Part shown: positions 38,054 to 48,061 of the stretch, in pieces
Layout of the letters: each line of letters opens with the position of its first letter
Position numbering within the stretch: the stretch's first letter is position 1
From: OLB7 sp966250335
GTDB lineage: Bacteria > Bacteroidota > Ignavibacteria > OLB7
Reading direction: 5' to 3'
Assembly (NCBI GenBank): GCA_966250335.1
Contig: CBINGZ010000028.1
Location: forward strand, 10,660-74,659
DNA length: 64,000 nt
Position numbers and translations under genes: made by a program
The notes under the pieces: generated by a model
What the model was told of the DNA's origin: nothing
What the model saw: the letters and a program-made list of their open reading frames with translations, nothing else
The model's database searches: none

Positions 38054-38965
38054 ATGGAACTCGGTATGATAGGTCTCGGACGGATGGGAGCGTTCATGTC
38101 CGAACGGCTCCTGGGGGGCGGACATCGTGTGGTCGGTTACGATAGAAGTCCCGATGCCGCGGCCCGCCTTGTCGCCGCAGGAGGGGAGAAGGCCGATTCG
38201 CTCAGGTCTCTTGTCGACGCGCTCGCCGCGCCGCGCCTCCTCTGGATCATGGTCCCGGCCGGCGCTCCGGTGGATGAGACGATCGAGGAGCTTCGTCCGC
38301 TCCTCTCGCCGGGCGACTCCATCGTGGATGGAGGGAATTCGAACTATCGAGACACGATGCGTCGCGGGGACTCCCTCGGCGCCGACGGAATCGACTATAT
38401 CGACTGCGGGACGAGCGGCGGCGTCTGGGGATTGAGCGAGGGATACAGCCTGATGATCGGCGGAGACGAAGCGGCGGTCGAGCGGCTCCGCCCGATCTTC
38501 GAAACCCTTGCTCCCGCGCCCGACCGCGGCTGGGGACGTGTAGGCCCCGGAGGATCGGGGCATTTCGTCAAGATGATCCACAACGGCATAGAGTACGGCA
38601 TGATGCAGGCGTATGCGGAAGGCTTCTCGATCATGCACCACAAGAAGGAGTTCGGGCTCGACCCCCACGCGATCGCCGAGATCTGGCGGCACGGCTCGGT
38701 GGTCCGTTCCTGGCTGCTCGATCTGACGGCGCGGGCTCTGGAAGGGGATTCGAATCTGGCCGACGTGACCCCGTTCGTCTCCGACTCCGGAGAGGGACGG
38801 TGGACGGTGGCCGAGGCGATCGATCTCGACGTCCCCGCTCCCGTCATCACCCTTGCGCTCCTCCAGCGTCTCCGCTCCCGCGACGCCGAATCGTATACCG
38901 ATCGACTTCTCGCCGTGATGCGCGAGCAGTTCGGCGGTCATGCAGTCAGGCGGGGGGAGGCATGA
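38054..38965 (+). CDS. gnd: 6-phosphogluconate dehydrogenase (short, decarboxylating)
   Basis: This 303-aa enzyme oxidises and decarboxylates 6-phosphogluconate to ribulose 5-phosphate. The N-terminus has the dinucleotide motif GLGRMG, DGGNSNYRDT near residue 96, the GTSGGVWGLSEGY signature near 117 and the catalytic KMIHNGIEYGMMQ near 173. The ~300-aa length marks the short form, usually NAD-preferring, rather than the ~470-aa NADP form. It is the first gene of gnd-zwf-pgl and overlaps zwf by 4 bp. Confidence 0.93.
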   Translation: MELGMIGLGRMGAFMSERLLGGGHRVVGYDRSPDAAARLVAAGGEKADSLRSLVDALAAPRLLWIMVPAGAPVDETIEELRPLLSPGDSIVDGGNSNYRDTMRRGDSLGADGIDYIDCGTSGGVWGLSEGYSLMIGGDEAAVERLRPIFETLAPAPDRGWGRVGPGGSGHFVKMIHNGIEYGMMQAYAEGFSIMHHKKEFGLDPHAIAEIWRHGSVVRSWLLDLTARALEGDSNLADVTPFVSDSGEGRWTVAEAIDLDVPAPVITLALLQRLRSRDAESYTDRLLAVMREQFGGHAVRRGEA

Positions 38966-40428
38966 GCAGGATCGGAGTCGAACCGCATCTCTTCGTGATC
39001 TTCGGCGCCACCGGCGACCTGATGCACCGCAAGCTTCTTCCGGCCCTCTACGAGCTGGTGACAGGGGGAAGGATCGTGGGACGAAGCGTCCTTCTCGGCG
39101 TCGCCCGCACTCCCATGACCGATGAGGAATTCCGCGAGCAGGCCGGGGAGACCCTCGCCGAGACGAAGCCGGAAAAAGGGGAGGAGTCGAAGAAATGGTG
39201 CGGGAAATATCTCCACTACTTCGCAATGCCGGAGGGGGACGAGGAGGAATACAAGGGGCTCGTCGCGAAGATCGAGGAGATCGAGCAGGAACATGATCTG
39301 ACCGGCAACCGGGTCTACTACCTGGCGCTCCCTCCCTCGGCGTTTCCTTCCACGATAGAATCGCTGGGGCGTTCCGGTCTCAACGAAAGTCCGGGGTGGA
39401 CCCGGATCGTGGTGGAGAAACCGTTCGGCCGCGACCTTGCGTCGGCCGTGAAGCTGAACAAGCTGCTGCACGAATATTTCGACGAGTCGCAGGTATATCG
39501 TATCGATCACTATCTGGGAAAGGAGACGGTCCAGAATCTGATCGTCTTCCGATTCGCCAACCTGATGTTCGAGTCGATCTGGAACAGGGATCGGGTCCGG
39601 AGCGTGCAGATCACCGTCTCCGAGGATATCGGCATCGAGCATCGCGCCGGCTACTACGAGACGGCCGGCGCGCTCCGCGATATGGTGCAGAACCACCTGA
39701 CGCAGCTTCTCGCCCTGACCGCCATGGAGCCTCCCGTCGCCTTCAGGGCCGACGACATCCGGGAGGAGAAGGTGCAGCTCCTCCGGTCGATCGCTCCGAT
39801 CGATCCGCACGAGGTCGTGCTGGGGCAGTACGAGGGGGGTGAGGCGAACGGGGAGAATGTGCCGGGCTACAGAGAGGAAAAGAAGGTCGCCCCCGATTCG
39901 ACGACCGAAACGTACGCGGCGATCCGGCTGGAGATCGCGAACTGGCGCTGGCAGGGGGTGCCGTTCTACATCCGCACGGGGAAGCGGCTGGCGCGGCGGC
40001 AGAGCCAGATCGTCGTCAACTTCAGGAAGCCGCCGGTCTCCCTCTTCCGTCCCTTCCAGGCCGACAACGCCCCGCTCAGCCCGAACACGCTGGTGATCAC
40101 GATCCAGCCGGACGAGGGGTTCGATCTCTTCTTCGAGGTGAAGACGCCGGGGGAGTCGAGAGTGACGACCCAGAACCTCAAATTCCGATATTCCGAGGCG
40201 TTCGGCCGTCTCGCCGACGGATACCAGACCCTGCTGCTCGATATCATCCTCGGCGATCAGACCCTCTTCGTCCGCGCCGACGAGGTGGAGGCGTCGTGGA
40301 CGCTCTACATGCCCCTTCTGGAGAACCGTCCCGAGCCGATCCCCTATCCCGCCGGCTCCTGGGGACCGAAGGAGGCGGAGGGGCTCATCATCGCCACCGA
40401 CGACCGCTGGTGGGTACAGACCTCATGA
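38962..40428 (+). CDS. zwf: Glucose-6-phosphate 1-dehydrogenase
   Basis: This 488-aa enzyme catalyses the first oxidative step of the pentose-phosphate pathway. It has the nucleotide motif GATGDLMHRKLLPALY, EKPFGRD, the substrate-binding RIDHYLGKE (about residue 180) and FYIRTGKRL near 345. The ATG overlaps the gnd stop, and the pgl ATG overlaps its own stop, which gives tight translational coupling. Confidence 0.96.
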   Translation: MSRIGVEPHLFVIFGATGDLMHRKLLPALYELVTGGRIVGRSVLLGVARTPMTDEEFREQAGETLAETKPEKGEESKKWCGKYLHYFAMPEGDEEEYKGLVAKIEEIEQEHDLTGNRVYYLALPPSAFPSTIESLGRSGLNESPGWTRIVVEKPFGRDLASAVKLNKLLHEYFDESQVYRIDHYLGKETVQNLIVFRFANLMFESIWNRDRVRSVQITVSEDIGIEHRAGYYETAGALRDMVQNHLTQLLALTAMEPPVAFRADDIREEKVQLLRSIAPIDPHEVVLGQYEGGEANGENVPGYREEKKVAPDSTTETYAAIRLEIANWRWQGVPFYIRTGKRLARRQSQIVVNFRKPPVSLFRPFQADNAPLSPNTLVITIQPDEGFDLFFEVKTPGESRVTTQNLKFRYSEAFGRLADGYQTLLLDIILGDQTLFVRADEVEASWTLYMPLLENRPEPIPYPAGSWGPKEAEGLIIATDDRWWVQTS

Positions 40429-41156
40429 ACGGCCGTCGCATCCGTCGGTTCCAGGATGCCGCTCGGCTTGCTGCGGGGGCTGCCGAGGAGATCGTCCGGC
40501 TGATCGGCGCGACCGACGGGAAGTTCTCCGTGGCGCTGGCCGGGGGAGAAACGCCGCGCGCTCTCTACGCTCTTCTTGCCGGTGAATATCGTGAATCGAT
40601 TGAGTGGGGCCGAATAGAGCTTTTCTGGGGGGATGAACGCTTCGTCCCTCGTTCGTCCCCATCCAGCAATTACTTCATGGTCCGCGAGACGTTGATCGAT
40701 CGTGTTGCGATTCCTTCGGAACATCTCCATCCGGTCCCCGTCGATCTTCCCGACCCCGCCTCGGCCGCCCGCGAGTACGATGCGCTCCTCCGTTCCCGGT
40801 TTCCCGATATCGACCGGACGTTCGATCTGACGATTCTCGGTCTCGGCGAGGATGGACATACGGCATCTCTCTTCCCCGGCGGCCCGGAGCTGGAGATCCG
40901 CGACCGATATGCCGTGGCCTCCGTCGCGCCGGTCGAGCCGAGGGATCGTGTGACGCTGACCCTTCCCGCGCTGAACGGTTCCCGCAATGTGATATTTCTT
41001 GCAGCCGGAAATCGAAAGCGAACGATCCTCACCGAAATCCTTGGCGACAACCGTCAGGGCGCCGGTTCCGACCCCCTGAAATATCCCGCAGCGATGATCC
41101 GCCCCGACCGTCCCGTTCAATGGTTCGTCGACGCCGAAGCATACCCCGACGAATAA
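40425..41156 (+). CDS. pgl: 6-phosphogluconolactonase
   Basis: This 243-aa enzyme of the DevB/SOL family hydrolyses 6-phosphogluconolactone. It shows SVALAGGETPRALYALL near residue 35, FWGDERFVP near 68 and LGLGEDGHTASLFPG near 140. With gnd and zwf it completes the oxidative branch in one operon. Confidence 0.94.
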   Translation: MNGRRIRRFQDAARLAAGAAEEIVRLIGATDGKFSVALAGGETPRALYALLAGEYRESIEWGRIELFWGDERFVPRSSPSSNYFMVRETLIDRVAIPSEHLHPVPVDLPDPASAAREYDALLRSRFPDIDRTFDLTILGLGEDGHTASLFPGGPELEIRDRYAVASVAPVEPRDRVTLTLPALNGSRNVIFLAAGNRKRTILTEILGDNRQGAGSDPLKYPAAMIRPDRPVQWFVDAEAYPDE

Positions 41157-41451
41157 GGTGCTGGTAGTCGATGCATGGCGGCGGTCGCCGATATATATAT
41201 ATCAAGACGCGATAATGCTGTCGAGAGCTTGCAAGCTCGCAGCACATCTTAAAGAAAACAACATCGCGTGTTGCTACAAATCGGTGCTCCCTTCGGGAGC
41301 CTGACCGATAGGGTGGATCTATGCCGATCCATTCCCCACAAATCTCTTGCCCTCGGCTTTCTGCCGCGCTATCTTCTTCCGCGCTTCCGAATGCGCAATT
41401 GTTTCACGACCACCACCAGCAACACCCTGCTACGGCAGAGAGAGGTATTCC
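41157..41451. other. 295-bp intergenic region with palindromes
   Basis: No gene is visible. It holds an ATATATATATAT run near 41194-41204, a perfect 14-bp palindrome GAGCTTGCAAGCTC (41225-41238) and a 6-bp hairpin GCTCCC / GGGAGC (41286-41300). These could be regulatory sites for the downstream comEA-like operon or terminators of the pentose-phosphate operon, but no T-run follows the hairpin. Confidence 0.4.
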
Positions 41452-41991
41452 ATGAGTATGCTATCGCGTTTCGAAACGCGCCTGGGGCTCACGCGCAGCG
41501 ATGTGACCGTCGCGCTTCTCGTCGCCGGGGCCGCGCTTACCGGCTTCGTTTTCACTACATTCTTCGACGACCGGGATCGATCGGAGAAGATCAGGCATGA
41601 TCTCCTCTTCCTTGAACGTCGCCACGACTCGATAGCGGCCCACAGGACGGCCGCCCGGACCGCGAGCCTCGACAGCTCGCTTGCGCGTCCCGATTCGATC
41701 CGTGCGTGGGAGCCGCTGACCGCCGTCGACGTGGCGCGCGACTCGGCGGCGCGGGCCGCGGAACCTCGTCCCGGCTCCGCGAAAAAAAGCCTCCCCGATG
41801 CTCCCGTCGACCTCAACACCGCCTCAAGGGAGGCGTTGATGGAACTGCCGGGGATCGGCGAGAAGACGGCCGACGCGATCATTGCGCTCCGCGCCAGATC
41901 ACGCTTCAGACGGGCGGAGGATCTGATGAACGTCAAGGGGATCGGGCAGAAGAAGTTCGAGAAGATCAAACAGTATATCGTAGTGAAATAG
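41452..41991 (+). CDS. Membrane-anchored helix-hairpin-helix (ComEA-like) protein
   Basis: This 179-aa protein has an N-terminal transmembrane helix (about residues 18-38) and a charged linker. The C-terminal double HhH DNA-binding domain has VDLNTASREALMELPGIG near residue 118, followed by NVKGIGQKKFEKIKQYI. That layout matches ComEA-type proteins that bind incoming DNA at the membrane during uptake. No other competence gene is adjacent. A clear AGAGAGG precedes the ATG. Confidence 0.85.
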   Translation: MSMLSRFETRLGLTRSDVTVALLVAGAALTGFVFTTFFDDRDRSEKIRHDLLFLERRHDSIAAHRTAARTASLDSSLARPDSIRAWEPLTAVDVARDSAARAAEPRPGSAKKSLPDAPVDLNTASREALMELPGIGEKTADAIIALRARSRFRRAEDLMNVKGIGQKKFEKIKQYIVVK

Positions 41992-41998
41992 AATCGCA

Positions 41999-42547
41999 AT
42001 GAGAGTGATTGCCGGAACTCTGGCGGGCCGCCGCCTGAAGAGCGTCGACATCCCCGGACTCCGTCCCACGACCGATCGCGTCCGGGAGTCGATCTTCAAC
42101 ATCCTGGAAAACAGAATCGACTTCGAGGGGATGAAGGTCCTGGACCTGTTCGCCGGCACCGGCGCGCTCGGGATCGAGGCGATCAGCCGCGGGGCGCTCC
42201 GGTGCGATTTCGTGGAGATCAACAGACGGGCCGTGACGGTCATCGCCGAAAACCTGCGCGACCTCGGGATCGACGATCGCGGCTCGGTCGTGCAGCGCGA
42301 CGCGCTCAAATTCATCTCCGGGAGCGATACGGTGTACGACCTTGTCTTCGCCGATCCCCCCTACGCCTCCACGGTGTTCGACAGGCTGGTGCAGGATCTC
42401 TTCACCCTGGGGCGTATCCGGAGGGAAGGGCTGCTGGTGCTGGAGCACGGCGGATTCATGAAGGGGAGCGACAGAGGTTCGGCCGTGGTCGTGACCCGGC
42501 GAACCTTCGGCGACACCGGCGTCACCATCTACGGTCACAGGGAGTAG
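41999..42547 (+). CDS. rsmD: 16S rRNA (guanine966-N2)-methyltransferase
   Basis: This 182-aa SAM-dependent methyltransferase has RVIAGTLAGRRL at the N-terminus, RPTTDRVRESIFNIL, the SAM motif VLDLFAGTGALGIEA and the catalytic ADPPY near residue 118. RsmD and CoaD genes are commonly adjacent, as here (34 bp apart), and the start is only 7 bp after the comEA-like gene. Confidence 0.94.
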   Translation: MRVIAGTLAGRRLKSVDIPGLRPTTDRVRESIFNILENRIDFEGMKVLDLFAGTGALGIEAISRGALRCDFVEINRRAVTVIAENLRDLGIDDRGSVVQRDALKFISGSDTVYDLVFADPPYASTVFDRLVQDLFTLGRIRREGLLVLEHGGFMKGSDRGSAVVVTRRTFGDTGVTIYGHRE

Positions 42548-42581
42548 CGGGACGGATCGCCGGGAATTCGCATCTTGCGGC

Positions 42582-43082
42582 ATGCAGAACGCGGAACAGC
42601 AGAGAACAGCGGTCTATCCGGGGACGTTCGACCCGATCACGAACGGTCATCTCGACATCATAGGGCGAACGGCCGGCATGTTCGATCGTGTGATCGTGGC
42701 GCTGGCGATCAACAGCAGCAAGAAGACCCTCTTCACGGAGGATGAACGGTTCGATCTGGCGGTCGAGGCGCTTGGCGACCAGCCGAACGTGCAGGTCATG
42801 CGATGTTCCGGCCTGATCGTGGAGTTCGCGCGGGCGCACGGGGCCGTGGCGCTGGTGAGGGGATTGCGCGCCGTCAGCGATTTCGAATACGAGATGCAGA
42901 TGGCGCTGATGAACCGGAAGATGCGCGACGACGTCAACACGATCTTCATGATGCCGCACGAGCGGTATACGTACCTGAACTCCACCATCATCCGGGAGCT
43001 CGCCCGCTACGGCGCCGACGTTTCGGAGTTCGTTCCCGAATGCGTCCGGCGCAGACTGGCCGAACTCTCCGGCTCCCGATAG
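42582..43082 (+). CDS. coaD: Phosphopantetheine adenylyltransferase
   Basis: This 166-aa enzyme of coenzyme A synthesis transfers AMP to 4'-phosphopantetheine. It contains the nucleotidyltransferase motif YPGTFDPITNGHLDII, RGLRAVSDFEYEMQMALMNR near residue 93 and the ISSS-like YLNSTIIRE motif near 131. The length is typical. Confidence 0.96.
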   Translation: MQNAEQQRTAVYPGTFDPITNGHLDIIGRTAGMFDRVIVALAINSSKKTLFTEDERFDLAVEALGDQPNVQVMRCSGLIVEFARAHGAVALVRGLRAVSDFEYEMQMALMNRKMRDDVNTIFMMPHERYTYLNSTIIRELARYGADVSEFVPECVRRRLAELSGSR

Positions 43083-43152
43083 AGGTCCGCGGCCGGCTCC
43101 GCGGCAACGTATCACACAAAGCGATATACACTGACAACCACCTCGGAAGAAG

Positions 43153-43878
43153 ATGCCGTATCTGGTATTTGATATAGAGACGAGCGCGCTCCCCTTCGAA
43201 GAGCTCGATCCGGCGCGGCAGGAATACCTGCTGCGCGGCTGCAAGGATGACGAGGAACGCGAGCAGCGGATCAACCTGATGAGCCTGAACCCGCTGACCG
43301 CCCAGGTGGTCACGATCGGCATGCTCTACATGCACAACTACGATGCTCCCCCCAGAGCGTTCGTTTACTCGAACTGCGATACTCCCATGACCGAGGACGT
43401 TCTGCCCGACGGAACCGTCTGGCGCGGAATGTCGGAATCGGATATGCTGAGAAAGTGGTGGGACGGGCTCTCGCAGAGCAGGCATAGCGACAAGCTCCAC
43501 CTGATCTCGTTCAACGGTCGCTCGTTCGACTGCCCCTTCCTCATGCTCCGCTCGGCCGCCCTCAAGATCCGGCCGACACGCAACCTGATGGATGGAACCC
43601 GGTGGCGCTGGGACGACCACACCGATCTTCAGGAAGAGCTCTGCTTCAAGAGCACCGACAGGACTGGGGCGACCCGCCGGTTCAATTTCGATTTCTACTG
43701 CCGGGCGTTCGGGATCACCTCGCCGAAGAGCGAGGCGATCGCCGGACACAAGGTTCCGGAATTCTTCCGTGAAGGACGCCACCGCGAGATCGCCGAATAC
43801 TGCATGCGCGACGTCCGCGCCACCTGGGAGCTCTACAGGTACTGGCGGGAGTTCCTGGCGGATATCGAATCGTGGTAA
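43153..43878 (+). CDS. Predicted 3'-5' exonuclease (PolB-like, RNase H fold)
   Basis: This 241-aa protein shows the DEDD exonuclease motifs: VFDIETS at the N-terminus, SFNGRSFDCPFL near residue 120 and YCMRDVRATWELY near 216. The family is the stand-alone exonuclease related to B-family polymerases. The domain is complete and no polymerase is attached. It ends just before a bidirectional hairpin and converges with the UvrA-like gene. Confidence 0.88.
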   Translation: MPYLVFDIETSALPFEELDPARQEYLLRGCKDDEEREQRINLMSLNPLTAQVVTIGMLYMHNYDAPPRAFVYSNCDTPMTEDVLPDGTVWRGMSESDMLRKWWDGLSQSRHSDKLHLISFNGRSFDCPFLMLRSAALKIRPTRNLMDGTRWRWDDHTDLQEELCFKSTDRTGATRRFNFDFYCRAFGITSPKSEAIAGHKVPEFFREGRHREIAEYCMRDVRATWELYRYWREFLADIESW

Positions 43879-43884
43879 GGCTTC

Positions 43885-43914
43885 GCGGGGCCGTGTCGAC
43901 CTTCACGGCCCCGC
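43885..43914. terminator. Bidirectional hairpin between convergent genes
   Basis: A perfect 11-bp stem (GCGGGGCCGTG / CACGGCCCCGC) with an 8-base loop lies between the stops of the exonuclease and UvrA-like genes. T-runs are weak on both sides. Confidence 0.75.
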
Positions 43915-43999
43915 AATGCCGTTATTATAGTTGCCACAGGCTATTCCCGCCGTAGCGTACGCCGGGAATGGTCGTCGTCGGATCGAATTCACTACCGCG

Positions 44000-46264
<2,265 letters not shown>

Positions 46265-46462
46265 CGGCTGCTCCTCTCCTGTGCTGATTGGGTTCTGGTG
46301 TGAAAGCTTTGCGGATGTCGATCCGGCGCGCGCCTCCGCTGCGCTCGGCGCCGCCGGGCGGGACCACGCGCAGTGACGCGCTTCGAAGATCAAGGTCGTC
46401 GTGACGTAGTGGGTGAAGCCGCGGCCCCGTCCCCCGAAATGGGGCGGAGGTGTCGGCGGATG

Positions 46463-46873
46463 TCAGTCGATCCGTGCCAGGGTCTCCTCCAGGTTCGCAA
46501 GGAACTCCCGCCATCCGGCCCCGGCGCCGTGGTAGGCCTGCTGCTGATCCGGTCGGAAGCCCGACTGCTCCATGCGGAGGCGGGTCCCGGTGCTCGTGGG
46601 GGTGAGGGTCCAGGTGACGATACTCTCGAGACCGTAGGCCGTCCACGTGTACGAGAGCGTCGTATGCGGCTCGATCGTCAGAACCCGGCAGTCGATCGCC
46701 CCCCAGTTCGTGCGAAGATCGAAACGGTGCCCCACGACCGGCATGAAATCGTTCTTCATCAGCCACTGTTCGATCAGCTGCGGCTGGGTGAGCGCACGCC
46801 AGATCTTTTCCGGCGGATACGGTATCTCACGTTCGACGACGACGGAGCGGGTTGGGGTCGATGTTCCGTTCAT
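46463..46873 (-). CDS. AHSA1/SRPBCC-domain protein
   Basis: This 136-aa START-like (SRPBCC) protein begins with VEREIPYPPEKIWRALTQPQLIEQWLM, followed by GHRFDLRTNWG, and closes with a C-terminal helix (GWREFLANLEETLARID). Such proteins bind hydrophobic ligands in a deep pocket. Its start overlaps the ArsR stop by 4 bp. The ArsR-AHSA1 pair is common and is often linked to stress or detoxification. Confidence 0.88.
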   Translation of the reverse strand: MNGTSTPTRSVVVEREIPYPPEKIWRALTQPQLIEQWLMKNDFMPVVGHRFDLRTNWGAIDCRVLTIEPHTTLSYTWTAYGLESIVTWTLTPTSTGTRLRMEQSGFRPDQQQAYHGAGAGWREFLANLEETLARID

Positions 46874-47193
46874 GGGTCCATCCTCTTCAGCAGCTCTTCA
46901 AGCTGGTCGAACCGGCTCTGCCAGAACTCGGTCATCCGGCTTGTCCAGTCGATCAGCGGAGCCAGGGCGCCGAGCTGCGCGCTGTAGTGTGTCTGGCGAC
47001 CTTCGTGGCGGTCGCTCACCAGGCCGGCCTGCTTCAAGGCACGGAGATGTTTCGAGACGGCCGGTTGCGAGACCCCGGCCCGAGCCGTCAGCGCCCCGAC
47101 CGTCTGCTCTCCGTCACGGCAGAGCCGTTCGAAGATCGCCCGGCGGGTCGGGTCGGCCAGGGTTCTGAAGAGCGTATCGTGAGCGTTCTGCAT
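46870..47193 (-). CDS. ArsR-family transcriptional repressor
   Basis: This 107-aa winged-helix protein has LADPTRRAIFERL at the N-terminus and the recognition region GVSQPAVSKHLRALKQAGLVSDRHEGRQTHYS. The metal-binding cysteine box of ArsR/SmtB is absent (the only cysteine is in RLCRDG), so it likely senses something other than metals. The perfect inverted repeat at 47722-47753, upstream of the VOC gene, is its likely operator. Confidence 0.92.
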   Translation of the reverse strand: MQNAHDTLFRTLADPTRRAIFERLCRDGEQTVGALTARAGVSQPAVSKHLRALKQAGLVSDRHEGRQTHYSAQLGALAPLIDWTSRMTEFWQSRFDQLEELLKRMDP

Positions 47194-47253
47194 CGGGAAA
47201 AACGGTTCATCGCCGGAACGACCGGCGATGAACCGCTCGGCTTCCGGGTCTCT

Positions 47254-47646
47254 CTAGTATTGATCCATCTGCGTCAACTGGATCAGATTGCCGCAGGTGT
47301 CGTTCACCGTGGCGATCGTCGATCCGGTCACCTTCATCGGCGGCATCGTGAACTCGGCGCCCAGGTCGCGCATCCGCTCGTAGTCCCCCTGAAGGTCGTC
47401 GACGTAGAACATCGCCGCGGGCTGCTTCTGCCGGAACATCGCCTCCTGAAACGCCTTGACCGGCGGGTTGTCGTTCCGCTCCAGCTGGATCTGCGTCCCC
47501 TCCGGTTCTTCCGGCGAGGCCACCGTCAGCCAGCGGTACGGTCCCTGCGAAATATCGGTTTTTTTCACGAAGCCCAGCACATCCGTGTAGAATTGCAGCG
47601 CCTTCTCCTGGTCGTCCACATAGAGAGTCGTCAGTTTGATTCTCAT
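47254..47646 (-). CDS. VOC-family (glyoxalase-like) protein
   Basis: This 130-aa protein has the paired beta-alpha-beta-beta-beta fold of the glyoxalase/bleomycin-resistance superfamily: KLTTLYVDDQEKALQFYTDVLGF at the N-terminus, YRWLTVASP, then AAMFYVDDLQGDYERMRDLG and DTCGNLIQLTQ. It is the first gene of the VOC-ArsR-AHSA1-UvrA-like series. A binding or sequestration role in resistance is possible. Confidence 0.9.
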   Translation of the reverse strand: MRIKLTTLYVDDQEKALQFYTDVLGFVKKTDISQGPYRWLTVASPEEPEGTQIQLERNDNPPVKAFQEAMFRQKQPAAMFYVDDLQGDYERMRDLGAEFTMPPMKVTGSTIATVNDTCGNLIQLTQMDQY

Positions 47647-47721
47647 CCGCTGTTTCTCCTCCGTCTCATTCGTCGGTGTTGCCGCGTCGGTTCGTTCGCG
47701 AACGCGGCAGGTGAGGGTTGG

Positions 47722-47753
47722 TTGAATTCATAACTCTACGGTTATGAATTCAA
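47722..47753 (-). promoter_or_regulatory. Perfect inverted-repeat operator candidate
   Basis: TTGAATTCATAAC and GTTATGAATTCAA form a perfect 13-bp dyad around a 6-base centre. The inner ATAAC...GTTAT half-sites fit the AT-rich dyads bound by ArsR-family repressors. It lies 76 bp upstream of the VOC start, and a TATATT flanks it. Control of the whole minus-strand cassette by the encoded ArsR protein is inferred. Confidence 0.7.
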
Positions 47754-48061
47754 ATATAGCCACCGGGGTTGACGTGAGTCAAGCGGGAACATGAAGGGGG
47801 GGGCGATCCGGGGCCGGTCGGAGGGAAAAGCGGGCCGTGGTCCGATGATCTCACTTCATCCGCCGCTCGTTCGTCGTAACGGATGCCTTCCCGGTTCATC
47901 CCTTGAACCCGGGATGAGACTTCATCGATATCTGTCTTGCAAGTTCGGCGCGTATATCGGTAATTGTGCGCCGTTCATCCGGTCAGAGCGGAATAATCGA
48001 CGAAAATCGGCCCCTCCGAAAGGTTCGGGGCCGTACGGCGTGAGATCTCCAAACATCCAAC
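47754..48061. other. 308-bp intergenic region
   Basis: This region separates the divergent VOC cassette and the large sortase-like gene. Apart from the operator at its left border I see no gene. AT-richer bases near 47935-48000 would fit a promoter for the sortase gene. Confidence 0.35.
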
